A stretch of DNA of 64,000 nucleotides from Aureimonas psammosilenae (GCF_009176975.1 NZ_WEZG01000002.1:434001-498000); one strand, 5' to 3'. Positions 17,647 through 27,976 are shown, numbered from the stretch's first letter. Made by a program: numbers and translations. Notes: generated from the letters alone by a model not told the origin.

Positions 17647-18558
17647 TCAGGAGAAGCAACGGCGCGCGGCCGCGAGAAGCCCGGACCGGACCGCGATGTC
17701 GGCGTCCTCGATCCGTGTCTCGTATCCGGCATGGACGAGCGCCGCCTCGTAAAGGTCGCAAAGCGGGCCGGACGCGCAAAGGACGACCGAACGCGCATCG
17801 GGCAGAAGCCGTCGCGCCCCGGCGATCTCGGCGCCGATCAGAAGGCCGGACAGCCGGGCGGCAGCGTCTTCCGGCGTGGCCGTTCCCAGAAGCGGCCCGG
17901 CGCGAAGAGCGAAAAGGCGGTTGAGCCACGCTTCCGGCGCGTCGAGGCAGTCCGAAACGCCTTTGCGGAACGCCTCCGGCCGCGCCAGGGCTTCGTGGTT
18001 CTCCCCGACCGTGTGCCTGAGGATCGACTGGCCGGCCATGAGGGCGAAGGTTTCGCCCGTCATGAAGGTGGAAAAGGCCTCGATGCGGTTGTCGGAAACG
18101 GACGCCCATTTCGAATGGGTGCCGGGCAGGCAGACGAGGCCGTCCGCGCCGAGCCCCATGATCTGCGTTTCCTCGCCGCGCATGACGTCCGGGCGCGCGG
18201 AATCGCGCTGCGCGACGCCCGGCAGGATGCGCACGTCGCGCGCGACGCTTTCGACGCGGACCGCGTTCAGGGCGATCGCATCGAGCGCGGCCGGCGCCTC
18301 GACATAGGGCGCCTCCACCCAGCCCTGCCGCGCGCCCGCCATGCCGCAAACGATGACCGGCAGGTCGGGCGGCGCCGACAGCGAGGCGAGGTGGCTGTCG
18401 AGAACGGCGGGAAACCCTCCCGCCGCCACGGCCGACTGCATTCCCTCGCGCGAGCGCTTTTCGCCGAGCACACCCCCGTCCTCGGCCAGAAGCCAAAGAC
18501 GGAAGCTCGATGTGCCCCAATCCACCGCCGCGCAGAAGGGCGTCGCGTTGTCGCTCAT
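17647..18558 (-). CDS. dgoK: 2-dehydro-3-deoxygalactonokinase
   Basis: This kinase phosphorylates 2-keto-3-deoxygalactonate at O6 using ATP. The 303-residue protein begins with the family phosphate loop AAVDWGTSSFRLWLL and contains VIVCGMAGARQGWVEAPYVE, IMGLGADGLVCLPGTHSKW and LSGLLIGAEIAGARRLLP. It begins 13 bases after the dehydratase stop. Its presence is the best evidence that the operon handles galactose, since arabinose and xylose routes do not need a KDG kinase. Confidence 0.93.
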   Translation of the reverse strand: MSDNATPFCAAVDWGTSSFRLWLLAEDGGVLGEKRSREGMQSAVAAGGFPAVLDSHLASLSAPPDLPVIVCGMAGARQGWVEAPYVEAPAALDAIALNAVRVESVARDVRILPGVAQRDSARPDVMRGEETQIMGLGADGLVCLPGTHSKWASVSDNRIEAFSTFMTGETFALMAGQSILRHTVGENHEALARPEAFRKGVSDCLDAPEAWLNRLFALRAGPLLGTATPEDAAARLSGLLIGAEIAGARRLLPDARSVVLCASGPLCDLYEAALVHAGYETRIEDADIAVRSGLLAAARRCFS

Positions 18559-18571
18559 TCGGCCCGCCCGC

Positions 18572-20377
18572 TCAGTGGTTGTCGCGCGGCAGACCCTTGG
18601 TCTGCGCGATGCGCTGATAGGCGACGGCGGGCTCCAGAACCGCGCCGGTGGCGAGCTGTCCGACGACCGAGCGCTGGATTTCCTGCCACGGCGTCTGATG
18701 GTCCGGGTACTTGTAGCCGCCGGCCGCCTTCAGGGCTTCGCGCCGCGCGTTCAACTCCTCGTCGGAGATCAGGATGTCGGCCGAGCCCTTGTTCAGGTCG
18801 ATCCGCACTCGGTCGCCCGTCTTGAGAAGGGCGAGACCGCCGCCGGCCGCCGCTTCCGGCGACGCGTTGAGGATCGACGGCGAGCCGGACGTTCCGGACT
18901 GGCGACCATCGCCAATGCAGGCGAGCGTTTTGACTCCGCGCTTGATGAGGTAGTCCGGCGCGCGCATGTTCACGACTTCCGCCGCGCCCGGATAACCGAT
19001 CGGGCCGGCGCCGCGCATGAAGAGAACCGTGTCCTCGTCGATCTCCAGCGAAGGATCGTCGATGCGGTGATGGTAGTCTTCCGGCCCGTCGAAGACGACG
19101 GCGCGGCCCTCGAAGGCGTCCGGATCGTTCTCGTCCGCCAGATAGCGCTCGCGGAACTCGTCGGAGATCACCGACAGCTTCATGATCGCCGAATCGAAGA
19201 GGTTGCCGCGCAGGACGCGGAAGCCGGCATGCTTCTTCAAGGGATCTTCGAAGGTGCGGATGACGTTGCCGTCCTCGATCTTCGCGTCCCGGCAGTTTTC
19301 GCCGATCGTCTTGCCGTTCACCGTCAGCGCGTCTTCCACGATGAGGCCCTGGCCCATCAACTGGTTGACCACCGCCGGCACGCCGCCCGCGTGGTAATAG
19401 TCCTCGCCGAGATATTCGCCGGCGGGCTGCAGATTGACCAGAAGCGGGATCTCCTCGCCGAAGGTCTGCCAGTCGTCCACCGTCAGTTCCACGCCGACAT
19501 GCCGCGCGAGGGCGTTGAGATGGATCGGCGCGTTGGTGGAGCCGCCGATGGCCGAGTTCACGCGGATGGCGTTGATGAAGGCGTCGCGCGTCATGATGTC
19601 GGAGGGCTTCAGGTCCTCGTGCACCATTTCCACGATGCGCTTGCCGGTGAGGTAGGACACTTCCTGGCGGTCGCGGTAGGGCGCGGGGATCGCCGCCGAG
19701 CCGGGCAACTGCATGCCGAGCGCTTCGGCGAGCGAGTTCATGGTCGTCGCCGTGCCCATCGTGTTGCAATAACCGGTGGAGGGTGCGGAAGACGACACGA
19801 GTTTGATGAAGCCCTTGTTGTCGATCTCGCCGGCCGCGAGCAGTTCACGCGCCTTCCAGACGATGGTGCCCGAACCCGTGCGCTGCCCGCGGAACCAACC
19901 GTTCAACATCGGGCCGACGGACAGAGCGATGGCGGGAATGTTGACGGTCGCCGCCGCCATCAGGCAGGCGGGTGTGGTCTTGTCGCAGCCGATGGTGAGG
20001 ACGACGCCATCCAGCGGATAGCCGTAGAGCACTTCCACCAGCGCCAAATAGGCGAGGTTGCGGTCGAGGCCGGCGGTCGGCCGCTTGCCGGTTTCCTGAA
20101 TCGGGTGGACCGGGAATTCCAGCGGAATGCCGCCCATCTCGCGAATGCCGTCGCGGATGCGCGAGGCGAGTTCCAAGTGGTGCCGGTTGCAGGGCGACAG
20201 GTCCGAACCGGTCTGCGCGATGCCGATGATCGGCATGCCGGACTGCAGCTCATCCAGGCTCAGGCCGAAATTCAGGTAGCGCTCGAGATAAAGCGCGGTC
20301 ATGTCGATATTGTCGGGATTGTCGAACCAGGCCCGCGAACGCAGCTTGGTGGGGGCGGAATCGTTTTTCTTCAGCAT
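18572..20377 (-). CDS. IlvD/EDD-family sugar-acid dehydratase
   Basis: This Fe-S dehydratase makes 2-keto-3-deoxy sugar acids. The 601-residue protein has the cluster and metal ligands of the family: [16 protein letters not shown] (Cys near 66), [14 protein letters not shown] (Cys near 135) and [20 protein letters not shown] (Cys near 210); the C-terminal part holds [18 protein letters not shown]. It belongs to the arabonate/galactonate/xylonate subgroup rather than valine biosynthesis or 6-phosphogluconate dehydratase. Within this operon, D-galactonate is the likely substrate; L-arabonate and D-fuconate are alternatives. Confidence 0.9.
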   Translation of the reverse strand: MLKKNDSAPTKLRSRAWFDNPDNIDMTALYLERYLNFGLSLDELQSGMPIIGIAQTGSDLSPCNRHHLELASRIRDGIREMGGIPLEFPVHPIQETGKRPTAGLDRNLAYLALVEVLYGYPLDGVVLTIGCDKTTPACLMAAATVNIPAIALSVGPMLNGWFRGQRTGSGTIVWKARELLAAGEIDNKGFIKLVSSSAPSTGYCNTMGTATTMNSLAEALGMQLPGSAAIPAPYRDRQEVSYLTGKRIVEMVHEDLKPSDIMTRDAFINAIRVNSAIGGSTNAPIHLNALARHVGVELTVDDWQTFGEEIPLLVNLQPAGEYLGEDYYHAGGVPAVVNQLMGQGLIVEDALTVNGKTIGENCRDAKIEDGNVIRTFEDPLKKHAGFRVLRGNLFDSAIMKLSVISDEFRERYLADENDPDAFEGRAVVFDGPEDYHHRIDDPSLEIDEDTVLFMRGAGPIGYPGAAEVVNMRAPDYLIKRGVKTLACIGDGRQSGTSGSPSILNASPEAAAGGGLALLKTGDRVRIDLNKGSADILISDEELNARREALKAAGGYKYPDHQTPWQEIQRSVVGQLATGAVLEPAVAYQRIAQTKGLPRDNH

Positions 20378-20404
20378 GGCGGTCAGGCTTCTTCGGGTCT
20401 GGTG

Positions 20405-21328
20405 TCAGTTGAAGGCTTCGACGCTCTCGTGCCGGCCGAGCATGAAGGCGTCGGCCACGAGGGTCAGCGGTGTCAGATCGATGTCGGACCGTCCTTCGCG
20501 GACGAGCTCGGCGAATCTGCGGTAGATGTTCGGGTATTCGTTGTCGTGGCCACCGACGACGGTCTGCCCGTCGATCGTCAGCGCGCCGCCGCCATCGGAA
20601 AGGACGAGGCGTCCCTTATCCGCCTCGACCACGATGTCCCAACGGTCGCGATCGGTGGGACGCCAATCCATCTCGGCTTCGATCGGCGTGCCGGCGCGAT
20701 CGGTGAGGCCGAGCCGGGCCGCGATCGGCGTCGCGCGGTTGGCCGGCACGGAAAGTTCGGAGCGGGTGAGAAACACCGGCTGCGGCAGAATGGCGGTGAG
20801 GATCGACAGGGCGTTGATGCCCGGATCGAACACGCCGAGGCCGCCCGGCTCCCAGATCCAGTCCTGGCCGGGATGCCAGCGTCGCACATCCTCGTGCCAA
20901 TGGATGCGAGCGGAGCGGATGGCGGCGTCCGCCAGCCAGTCGCGGGCAGGGGCGACACCGTCGCCGAAGCGCGAATGCCAGGTGGTGAAGAGGCTGAGCC
21001 CCTTCTTTTCCGCAAGCGTAATGACCGGCGCGAGTTCGGAGATCGTCGCGGCCGGCGGCTTTTCCAGAACGAGGTGCTTGCCGGCCTCCAGCGTTTCGAT
21101 CGCGTAGGAAAGCCGGGCGGTCGGCGGCGTGCAGAGCGAAACGGCGTCGATCTCCGGGACAGCGCGCAGCATCTCGCCGAAGTCGGAGAAGCTTCGCACG
21201 CCGTCGAGACCGGCATGGCGGCTGCAAGCGGCGACGAGTTCGACGCCATCGACCTTTGCGATGGCAGGGACGTGTTGATCGCGCGCGATCTTGCCGATGC
21301 CGACGAGCGCGATGCGGATATTGCTCAT
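20405..21328 (-). CDS. Gfo/Idh/MocA-family sugar 1-dehydrogenase (probable D-galactose 1-dehydrogenase)
   Basis: This is the first catabolic step: NAD(P)-dependent oxidation of galactose to its lactone. The 307-residue protein begins with the Rossmann loop IRIALVGIGKIARDQHVPAI and has AVSLCTPPTARLSYAIETLEA-type text (VSLCTPPTARLSYA), GKHLVLEKPPAATISE with the family EKP catalytic lysine, and FTTWHSRFGDGVAPARDWL. The KIARDQH-PAI start is typical of alphaproteobacterial galactose/arabinose dehydrogenases. The ATG at 21328 overlaps the regulator stop by four bases (ATGA); a much longer frame upstream is spurious. Confidence 0.9.
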   Translation of the reverse strand: MSNIRIALVGIGKIARDQHVPAIAKVDGVELVAACSRHAGLDGVRSFSDFGEMLRAVPEIDAVSLCTPPTARLSYAIETLEAGKHLVLEKPPAATISELAPVITLAEKKGLSLFTTWHSRFGDGVAPARDWLADAAIRSARIHWHEDVRRWHPGQDWIWEPGGLGVFDPGINALSILTAILPQPVFLTRSELSVPANRATPIAARLGLTDRAGTPIEAEMDWRPTDRDRWDIVVEADKGRLVLSDGGGALTIDGQTVVGGHDNEYPNIYRRFAELVREGRSDIDLTPLTLVADAFMLGRHESVEAFN

Positions 21329-22239
21329 GTAAGACCGTCTACGGTTACCGGTATCGAAGCCGCCGGCCCTTCGGGCAGAACGGCATGCTCGGGCGCCGGG
21401 CGCCGACCGGGCGGAGCCGTGTCGGAACCATCGGCATAGAGCGATGCGAGGACGTCCCCGCACGCACTTTCGATCAACTGCCTCATGAAGAGCGCCGCCG
21501 CATCGCCGTCGCCGCGCGAGATCGCCTCGAAGACGCGGGCGTGCTGGATCACGGTGTCGGTCTGCGGGTTCTGCCGCCAACTGAGGGAGAAGGAAATGGT
21601 CAGGCTGCGCTCGATCACGGTGCCGAGGGAGCGCAGGATCGGGTTCCCGGTGGCCTCCAGGATGATGCGATGAAAGGCGAGATCGGCGGCCACCAGTTCG
21701 GGCGAGCCGCGCGGATTGATTTCCATGCCGTGGAGGGCCGCTTCCAGTTCGGCCAGCCGCTCCGGCGTGATGCGCTCGGCCGCGAGGCGCGCGGCTTCCG
21801 GCTCGTTGATGAGCCGCATCTCGTAGAGCGACTCGACGAACGGCCGTTGCGTTTCGCGCATCAGATGCCAGCGCAGAACGTCCGCATCCAGCATGTTCCA
21901 TTCGGTGCTGGCGCGCACGCGGGTGCCGACCTTCGGGCCGACCGCCACGAGGCCCTTGGCCGCCAGATGGCGGATCGCTTCGCGGACAACCGTGCGCGAC
22001 ACGCCGAAGCGCGTCTGGATCTCGCCTTCGGTGGGCAGCACCGTGCCGGCGGGCCACTCGCCATGCGTGATCCGGCAACCGATGTCGATGGCGAGCGCCA
22101 TCGTCCGGTTCGCACTGCCCTTTTCCTGATTCCCCCGCAACCCCGCCGTCCCACGAGCTGGATCGACAGCCTTCGACAGGCTGCCGTAATCTTGTCTAAT
22201 GATCCTATCATTGCCGCCACCAGGCGGCTTGGCAACCAT
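21325..22239 (-). CDS. GntR-family (FadR subfamily) regulator of the galactose locus
   Basis: The winged-helix part reads CRITHGEWPAGTVLPTEGEI, then RFGVSRTVVREAIRHLAAKG and VGTRVR; the C-terminal FCD all-helical ligand domain carries the metal-site pattern (LVAADLAFHRIILEATGNP, later TVIQHARVFEAISRGD). It heads the catabolic operon and is divergent from chvE. The start is uncertain: ATG at 22239 (305 residues) has a weak ribosome site and would place the inverted repeat at 22198-22212 inside the coding region; TTG at 22140 would leave that repeat upstream and fits the domain start better. Confidence 0.85.
   Translation of the reverse strand: MVAKPPGGGNDRIIRQDYGSLSKAVDPARGTAGLRGNQEKGSANRTMALAIDIGCRITHGEWPAGTVLPTEGEIQTRFGVSRTVVREAIRHLAAKGLVAVGPKVGTRVRASTEWNMLDADVLRWHLMRETQRPFVESLYEMRLINEPEAARLAAERITPERLAELEAALHGMEINPRGSPELVAADLAFHRIILEATGNPILRSLGTVIERSLTISFSLSWRQNPQTDTVIQHARVFEAISRGDGDAAALFMRQLIESACGDVLASLYADGSDTAPPGRRPAPEHAVLPEGPAASIPVTVDGLT
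22198..22212. promoter_or_regulatory. Candidate GntR operator 1
   Basis: AATGAT (22198-22203) and ATCATT (22207-22212) form a perfect inverted repeat around CCT. The size and T/A-rich composition fit FadR-subfamily operators. It lies at the regulator's 5' end, upstream of it if the TTG start at 22140 is used. Confidence 0.45.
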
Positions 22240-22262
22240 AATCGTCAAGAGTGCGACTGATT

Positions 22263-22276
22263 GATATGATGATATC
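22263..22276. promoter_or_regulatory. Candidate GntR operator 2
   Basis: GATAT (22263-22267) and ATATC (22272-22276) pair around GATG, and the core TGATGATAT shares the ATGAT element with the first repeat. It lies between the regulator and chvE, about 205 bases before the chvE start. Confidence 0.45.
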
Positions 22277-22480
22277 CCCGAACCGGCCTTGACAGTTCCA
22301 GGAAACGAAATCAAGAGTTCAGCCGCATCCGTCGCATGATGCTCGTCGGGAGGACGTTCCGCGATCCGAAGAGGTCAGAGCGGGATGGATGCACTGGGGT
22401 CTTGAGACCATAGAATTCAAGTAAGCCGCGAAGCGCATCGGGCGCGTCGCGGCGCCGGCGTGATGCCAAAGGGGAGAGTT

Positions 22481-23545
22481 ATGAAATCCATCAAGATGCT
22501 GCTGGCCGGCGCCGCGCTCGGCCTGACCTTGGCCACGCCCGCCGCCTTCGCGCAGGACAAGACCACCGTCGGCGTCGCCATGCCCACCAAGTCCTCAACC
22601 CGCTGGATCGCGGACGGCGACAACATGGTGAAGCAGCTCCAGGATCGCGGCTACGGCACCGACCTGCAATATGCCGAAGACGACATCCCGACCCAGCTCT
22701 CGCAGATCGAGAACATGGTCACCAAGGGCGCCAAGGTTCTGGTGGTCGCTTCCATCGACGGCACGACGCTGTCGGACATCCTGAAGCAGGCCCACGACGC
22801 CGGCGCCAAGGTCATCGCCTATGACCGCCTGATCCGCGAAACGCCGAATGTCGACTACTACGCGACCTTCGACAACTTCCAGGTCGGCGTTCTCCAGGCG
22901 ACCTCGATCGCCGATGGCCTCGGCCTGAAGGACGGCAAGGGCCCGTTCAACATCGAGCTCTTCGGCGGTTCGCCGGACGACAACAACGCCTTCTTCTTCT
23001 ACAACGGCGCGATGAGCGTCCTGCAGCCCTACATCGACTCGGGCAAGCTGGTCGTGGGCTCCGGCCAGACCGGCATGGACAAGGTCGGCACCCTGCGTTG
23101 GGACCCGTCCGTCGCCCAGGCCCGCATGGACAACATTCTGTCGGCATTCTACTCCGACAAGAAGGTGGACGCGGTTCTGTCGCCTTATGACGGTCTGTCC
23201 ATCGGCATCATCTCGTCGCTGAAGGGCGTCGGCTACGGCTCGGGCGAGATGAAGATGCCGATCATCTCCGGCCAGGACGCCGAGGTTCCTTCCGTGAAGG
23301 CGATCATCGCCGGCGAGCAGGCCTCGACCATCTTCAAGGACACGCGCGAACTCGCCAAGGTCACCGTCGACATGGTCGACGCCATGGCCGCCGGCAAGGA
23401 AGTCACGGTCAACGACACCAAGACCTACGAGAACGGCGTGAAGGTCGTTCCGTCCTACCTCCTGAAGCCGGTCCTCGTGACCAAGGACAACTACAAGCAG
23501 GTGCTGGTCGACAGCGGCTACTACACGGCCGACCAGCTCAAGTAA
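22481..23545 (+). CDS. chvE: ChvE-like periplasmic multiple-sugar-binding protein
   Basis: This captures sugars (galactose, glucose, arabinose in ChvE) for the GguAB importer; in Agrobacterium ChvE also signals to VirA, which is not implied here. The 354-residue protein has a signal peptide with AFA-QDK as likely cleavage site (near residue 24). The mature start [20 protein letters not shown] and the segments [38 protein letters not shown] and [20 protein letters not shown] are characteristic. GGGGAG precedes the ATG at 22481; an upstream in-frame ATG at 22460 is less likely. Confidence 0.93.
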   Translation: MKSIKMLLAGAALGLTLATPAAFAQDKTTVGVAMPTKSSTRWIADGDNMVKQLQDRGYGTDLQYAEDDIPTQLSQIENMVTKGAKVLVVASIDGTTLSDILKQAHDAGAKVIAYDRLIRETPNVDYYATFDNFQVGVLQATSIADGLGLKDGKGPFNIELFGGSPDDNNAFFFYNGAMSVLQPYIDSGKLVVGSGQTGMDKVGTLRWDPSVAQARMDNILSAFYSDKKVDAVLSPYDGLSIGIISSLKGVGYGSGEMKMPIISGQDAEVPSVKAIIAGEQASTIFKDTRELAKVTVDMVDAMAAGKEVTVNDTKTYENGVKVVPSYLLKPVLVTKDNYKQVLVDSGYYTADQLK

Positions 23546-23561
23546 GAAGACCGCAGATGAA

Positions 23562-23593
23562 GGTCCGGGCGCCATTCGGCGTCCGGGCCTTTT
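23562..23593 (+). terminator. Partial terminator / attenuating hairpin between chvE and gguA
   Basis: A 12-base-pair stem (23562-23573 with 23578-23589, two G-U pairs) closed by ATTC is followed by TTTT. Hairpins placed just after binding-protein genes commonly stop most transcripts and protect the upstream message, giving more binding protein than ATPase. Confidence 0.75.
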
Positions 23594-23670
23594 CGGCATG
23601 TGGGAATTGCCTTCCGTGAAGGAGGGCGCATGACGGGTCGGTCAGCCGGCTCGACGCGGCGGAGGCGCGG

Positions 23671-25212
23671 ATGACGACCATCCTCGAAATGCGCAACATC
23701 ACCAAGACGTTTCCGGGCGTTCGCGCGCTCGACAACGTGAACCTCGCCGTGCGCGAGGGTGAGATCCATGCGATCTGCGGCGAGAACGGCGCGGGCAAGT
23801 CGACCTTGATGAAGGTCCTGTCCGGCGTGTATCCGCACGGCTCCTACGAGGGCGAGATCCTTTACGAAGGCGAGGCGCGCGAGTTCCGCACCATCGCCGA
23901 TTCCGAGAAGCTCGGGATCATCATCATTCATCAGGAACTGGCGCTGGTGCCGCTCCTGTCGATCGCCGAGAACCTGTTTCTGGGCAACGAAGTCGCCACC
24001 TATGGCGTGATCGACTGGGATGCCGCCTTCGCCCGCACCCGCGAGGTTCTGGGGCGCGTCGGGCTGAAGGAAGCGCCTACGACGCTGATCAAGGATCTGG
24101 GCGTCGGCAAGCAGCAGCTCGTGGAGATCGCCAAGGCGCTGGCCAAGAAGGTCAAGCTCCTGATCCTGGACGAGCCGACGGCCAGCTTGAACGAAAGCGA
24201 CAGTCAGGCGCTCCTCGACCTCCTGCTCGAGTTCAAGGCGCAGGGCATCTCCTCGATCATGATCAGCCACAAGCTGAACGAGATCGCGCGCGTCGCCGAT
24301 TCCATCACCGTCATCCGCGACGGCTCGACGGTTTCCACGATGGATTGCCGCACCGACGGCGTCAGCGAGGACCGCATCATCCGCGACATGGTGGGGCGCA
24401 GCCTCGCCGACCGCTATCCGAGCCGCGAGCCGAAAATCGGCGAAGTGATGTTCGAGGTGAAGAACTGGAACGCGTTCCATCACCTCAACTCGCAGCGTCA
24501 GGTCTTGAAGGACGTCGCCATCAACGTGCGGCGCGGCGAGGTTGTCGGCATCGCGGGCCTGATGGGCGCGGGACGCACCGAGCTCGCCATGAGCGTCTTC
24601 GGCCGCTCCTACGGCCGCAACGTGTCCGGGGAAGTGTCGATGCACGGCAAGCCCGTGGACGTGTCGACCATCAACCGGGCCATCGACGCAGGGATCGCCT
24701 ATGTCACCGAGGATCGGAAGCATTACGGCCTGATCCTCGACGACGATATCCGCCAGAACGTGTCGCTCGCCAACCTTCCCGGCATCTCGTCCGGCGGCGT
24801 GATCGACACGCATAAGGAGCGCTCCGTCGCCGACAGCTATCGTGAACAGCTTCGCATCCGCTGCTCCAACATCTTCCAGAAGACCCTGAACCTTTCGGGC
24901 GGCAACCAGCAGAAGGTGGTGCTGTCGAAATGGCTCTTCTCCAACCCGGATCTCCTGATCCTGGACGAGCCGACGCGCGGCATCGATGTCGGCGCCAAGT
25001 TCGAAATCTACTCGATCATCAACAAGTTGGCCGACGAAGGGAAGGCCGTGTTGATGATCTCCTCCGAGATGCCGGAACTCCTCGGCATGTGCGACCGCAT
25101 CTACGTGATGAACGAAGGACGGATCGTGGCCGAGATGCCGGCCTCGGAAGCAAGCCAAGAAAACATCATGCGAGCGATCATCAGGTCGGGAGCGAGGACA
25201 AATGACCATTAA
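23671..25212 (+). CDS. gguA: Sugar ABC importer ATPase with two nucleotide-binding domains
   Basis: The 513-residue protein has two tandem ABC domains as in the carbohydrate CUT2 class. Domain 1 has Walker [13 protein letters not shown] (near 37-48), a Q-loop [13 protein letters not shown], the signature [16 protein letters not shown] and Walker [12 protein letters not shown]. Domain 2 has a degenerate P-loop ([11 protein letters not shown]), signature [17 protein letters not shown] and [16 protein letters not shown]. The degenerate second Walker A is usual for the class. GGAGG precedes the ATG. Its end overlaps gguB by 11 bases. Confidence 0.93.
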   Translation: MTTILEMRNITKTFPGVRALDNVNLAVREGEIHAICGENGAGKSTLMKVLSGVYPHGSYEGEILYEGEAREFRTIADSEKLGIIIIHQELALVPLLSIAENLFLGNEVATYGVIDWDAAFARTREVLGRVGLKEAPTTLIKDLGVGKQQLVEIAKALAKKVKLLILDEPTASLNESDSQALLDLLLEFKAQGISSIMISHKLNEIARVADSITVIRDGSTVSTMDCRTDGVSEDRIIRDMVGRSLADRYPSREPKIGEVMFEVKNWNAFHHLNSQRQVLKDVAINVRRGEVVGIAGLMGAGRTELAMSVFGRSYGRNVSGEVSMHGKPVDVSTINRAIDAGIAYVTEDRKHYGLILDDDIRQNVSLANLPGISSGGVIDTHKERSVADSYREQLRIRCSNIFQKTLNLSGGNQQKVVLSKWLFSNPDLLILDEPTRGIDVGAKFEIYSIINKLADEGKAVLMISSEMPELLGMCDRIYVMNEGRIVAEMPASEASQENIMRAIIRSGARTNDH

Positions 25213-26422
25213 AACCGCCGACGAGGGCGTGCCGGCCGGCGGAAAGCCGGCATTCAACCTCGGCTTTTTCAAATCGCATATCCGCGAATACGGAATGCTG
25301 ATCGCGCTCGTCGTGATCATGCTGTTCTTCCAGATCATGACGGGCGGGTTGCTCGACGGCGTTCTGATGAAGCCGCTGAACCTCACCAACCTGATCCTGC
25401 AGAACAGCTACATCGTCATCATGGCGATCGGCATGCTGCTCATCATCATCACCGGCCATATCGATCTGTCGGTGGGCTCGGTGGCGGGCTTCATCGGCGG
25501 CCTCGGCGCCGTTCTGATGGTGAAATACGGCTTCGACGCCTTCACCGCCTGCGTGGTCTGTCTGGCTGTCGGCGCGTTCGTCGGCGCCCTGCAGGGCTAT
25601 CTCGTCGCCTACTTCAAGGTGCCGTCCTTTATCGTGACGCTGGCGGGCATGCTCGTGTTCCGCGGCTTGACGTTGAAGGTTCTGGGCTCGGCCTCCATCG
25701 GCCCGTTCCCGGAATCCTTCCAGAAGCTTTCCAAGGGCTTCATCCCGGACTTCGTCGGCGGTCCCGGCGGTCTGCATCTCGCCACGCTCGCCATCGGCGC
25801 GGTGGCGGTCGCCATTCTCATCGTCATGAACATGCGTCGGCGCCAGAAGCAGGTGCGCTTCGGGCAGGCGGACGAGCCTGCTGGCATCTTCCTCGGTCGC
25901 AACCTGTTCATCGGGGCGGCGATCATGCTGATCACCTATCTGCTCGCCACCTATAACGGCTTCCCGAACGTTCTGGTGCTGATGGCGCTGCTCATCCTCG
26001 CCTATGGCTTCATGACGACACGCACCACGGTCGGCCGCCGCATCTACGCGGTGGGCGGCAACGAGAAGGCCGCCAAGCTTTCGGGCATCCGCACCGAGCG
26101 CCTGACCTTCCTGACCTTCGTGAACATGGGCGTGCTTGCGGCTCTTGCGGGCCTGATCTTCGCCGCCCGCCTGAACTCGGCGACGCCGAAGGCCGGCGTC
26201 GGCTTCGAGCTCGACGTGATCGCGGCCTGCTTCATCGGCGGCGCTTCGGCCTATGGCGGCGTCGGCAAGGTGCTCGGCGCGGTGATCGGCGCGTTCATCA
26301 TGGGCGTCATGAACAACGGCATGTCGATCCTCGGCATCGGCATCGACGACCAGCAGGTCATCAAGGGCCTCGTACTCCTGGCTGCCGTCTGCTTCGACGT
26401 CTACAACCGCAACAAGGCCTGA
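25202..26422 (+). CDS. gguB: Sugar ABC importer permease (CUT2)
   Basis: The 406-residue membrane protein has about ten or more helices and the BPD_transp_2 motifs [20 protein letters not shown] and [20 protein letters not shown], plus [20 protein letters not shown]. It forms the channel used by ChvE and GguA. It overlaps gguA and is the last gene before a strong terminator. Its sequence is closer to GguB/XylH than to RbsC by motif, but the transported sugar cannot be fixed from the permease alone. Confidence 0.93.
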   Translation: MTIKTADEGVPAGGKPAFNLGFFKSHIREYGMLIALVVIMLFFQIMTGGLLDGVLMKPLNLTNLILQNSYIVIMAIGMLLIIITGHIDLSVGSVAGFIGGLGAVLMVKYGFDAFTACVVCLAVGAFVGALQGYLVAYFKVPSFIVTLAGMLVFRGLTLKVLGSASIGPFPESFQKLSKGFIPDFVGGPGGLHLATLAIGAVAVAILIVMNMRRRQKQVRFGQADEPAGIFLGRNLFIGAAIMLITYLLATYNGFPNVLVLMALLILAYGFMTTRTTVGRRIYAVGGNEKAAKLSGIRTERLTFLTFVNMGVLAALAGLIFAARLNSATPKAGVGFELDVIAACFIGGASAYGGVGKVLGAVIGAFIMGVMNNGMSILGIGIDDQQVIKGLVLLAAVCFDVYNRNKA

Positions 26423-26447
26423 TCGGTCTCAAGCGTATCGAAGAAAC

Positions 26448-26483
26448 AAGGCTCCGCCCGATCGCATCGGGCGGGGCCTTTTC
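26448..26483 (+). terminator. Terminator after gguB
   Basis: A 15-base stem (26448-26462 with 26466-26480, one G-U pair) with a three-base loop is followed by a T-run. It may also serve the convergent PAP2 gene. Confidence 0.88.
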
Positions 26484-26487
26484 GTTT

Positions 26488-27261
26488 TCAGCCCTTTGTT
26501 TTGTCGGCTGGGCCCGGTTCGTCCCGCTCCGGCTCCACCACGCCTTGCTCTTCCAAGCGCCGCGCGATGAGCCACCAGAGAAGCGCCCAAGCGCTGCCGA
26601 CCGCCCAGCCCGCCGCGACGTCGCTCGGCCAATGGACGCCGAGATAAACCCGACTGATCCCGATGGTGATGCTGAGAAGGGCGGCGACGGACAGGATATA
26701 GATCTTGATCCGGCGCTTGACCTGCACGCGCGCCACAAGCGCGGCGATGGTGAGATAGGTCACGGCGGAAAGCAGCGCATGGCCGCTCGGAAAGCTCGCC
26801 GTATAGGTGATCGAGCCGTGCGGCACGAGGTCCGGGCGAGGGCGCTCGAAGACCGCCTTCAGCGCCGACGAAACCAACATGCCGCTCGCCACCGCCGCGA
26901 TCGTCAACATCATCGACCGGCGATTGCCCTGTATCCAGAGAAGGCTCGCGGCAAACAGCGTCACGAGGGTGAGGATGCCGACGCCGCCGAAGGCCGTGAA
27001 GTCGCGCATCAGTTCCTGCAGCCATCCCGGTCCGAACGGCATCTGCGGATCGAGCGGATTGCGCATCGCCAGAAGAACCGCCTCGTCGAAGGCGCGGGTT
27101 TCGCCTTCCGCGACGGCCTCGGCCAGAAAAATGAAGAAGCCGAGCGCGCCCGCGATCGCCAGGAGGCCGATCATCATCCGCGTGCCGATGAAATGCGATG
27201 CCCAGCCCGCGACCGTTCTGGGTGCGCCCAAGCCGAACCGATAGATTTTCCGCTCGTCCAT
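26488..27261 (-). CDS. PAP2-family membrane phosphatase
   Basis: The 257-residue protein has about six membrane segments and the three phosphatase motifs: KAVFERPRPD, then SFPSGHALLSA with catalytic His, then SRVYLGVHWPSDVAAGW with the nucleophile His. The substrate may be undecaprenyl diphosphate, phosphatidic acid or a lipid A phosphate; the sequence does not decide. It is convergent with gguB. Confidence 0.9.
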   Translation of the reverse strand: MDERKIYRFGLGAPRTVAGWASHFIGTRMMIGLLAIAGALGFFIFLAEAVAEGETRAFDEAVLLAMRNPLDPQMPFGPGWLQELMRDFTAFGGVGILTLVTLFAASLLWIQGNRRSMMLTIAAVASGMLVSSALKAVFERPRPDLVPHGSITYTASFPSGHALLSAVTYLTIAALVARVQVKRRIKIYILSVAALLSITIGISRVYLGVHWPSDVAAGWAVGSAWALLWWLIARRLEEQGVVEPERDEPGPADKTKG

Positions 27262-27355
27262 GCCCGTGATCCGTTGCTCTTCACGGGCGATCTAGCGCGA
27301 GCGACGCGAAAAAGATTAGGTGGCGTCGGACGTGAAACACGAAGGCGTGCGAAGA

Positions 27356-27976
27356 ATGGCCATCGAGACGCGAGAAACCGACGCGCTGATCGTCGTGGAC
27401 GTACAAAACGACTTCTGCCCTGGAGGCGCGCTGGCCGTGTCGGGGGGCGACGAGGTCGTGCCGCTCGTCAACGAGATGGCACGCCACTTCCAGACCGTCG
27501 TCTTCACGCAGGACTGGCATCCCGAAGGCCATGCCTCCTTCGCCTCGACCCACGGTCTTGCGCCTTTCGACACGATCGAACTCGCCTACGGGACACAGGT
27601 CCTTTGGCCCGACCACTGCGTGCAGGGCACGCCGGGCGCCGCCTTCCATCCCGCTCTCAATGCCACGATGGCGCAGATGATCGTGCGCAAGGGTTTCCGC
27701 GCCGGCATCGACAGCTATTCCGGTTTCACCGAAGCGGATCGGCGCAGTCCCACCGGATTGGCGGGCTATCTGCGGGAGCGCGGCGTCGAGCGTGTCGTCG
27801 TCGCGGGTCTCGCGCTTGATTTCTGCGTCGCCTGGACGGCGCTTGATGCGCGAGGCGCCGGGTTCGAGGTCATCGTTGCCGAGGATGCCTGTCGCGCCAT
27901 CGATCTCGACGGTTCCCTCAGCCGAACATTCGCGAGTTTCGAGGAAGCTGGCGTCGCCAGGAGGCGCTGGTCTTGA
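27356..27976 (+). CDS. pncA: Nicotinamidase (isochorismatase-like fold)
   Basis: The enzyme deamidates nicotinamide to nicotinate for NAD salvage. The 206-residue protein has the catalytic Asp in LIVVDVQNDFCPGGALAV, the metal-binding DWHPEGHASF, WPDHCVQGTPGA and the nucleophile Cys in GLALDFCVAWTALDA. The ATG at 27356 is taken; a GTG at 27320 in the same frame would add 12 residues. Confidence 0.93.
   Translation: MAIETRETDALIVVDVQNDFCPGGALAVSGGDEVVPLVNEMARHFQTVVFTQDWHPEGHASFASTHGLAPFDTIELAYGTQVLWPDHCVQGTPGAAFHPALNATMAQMIVRKGFRAGIDSYSGFTEADRRSPTGLAGYLRERGVERVVVAGLALDFCVAWTALDARGAGFEVIVAEDACRAIDLDGSLSRTFASFEEAGVARRRWS

Noticed and set aside
18341-21439. 1032-residue open frame on the + strand
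   Set aside because: It runs antisense across dgoK, the dehydratase and the sugar dehydrogenase, all with clear motifs. It is Arg/Asp/Val rich without domains, so a shadow.
23521-25389. 622-residue open frame on the minus strand
   Set aside because: It lies antisense to gguA, which has every ABC motif.
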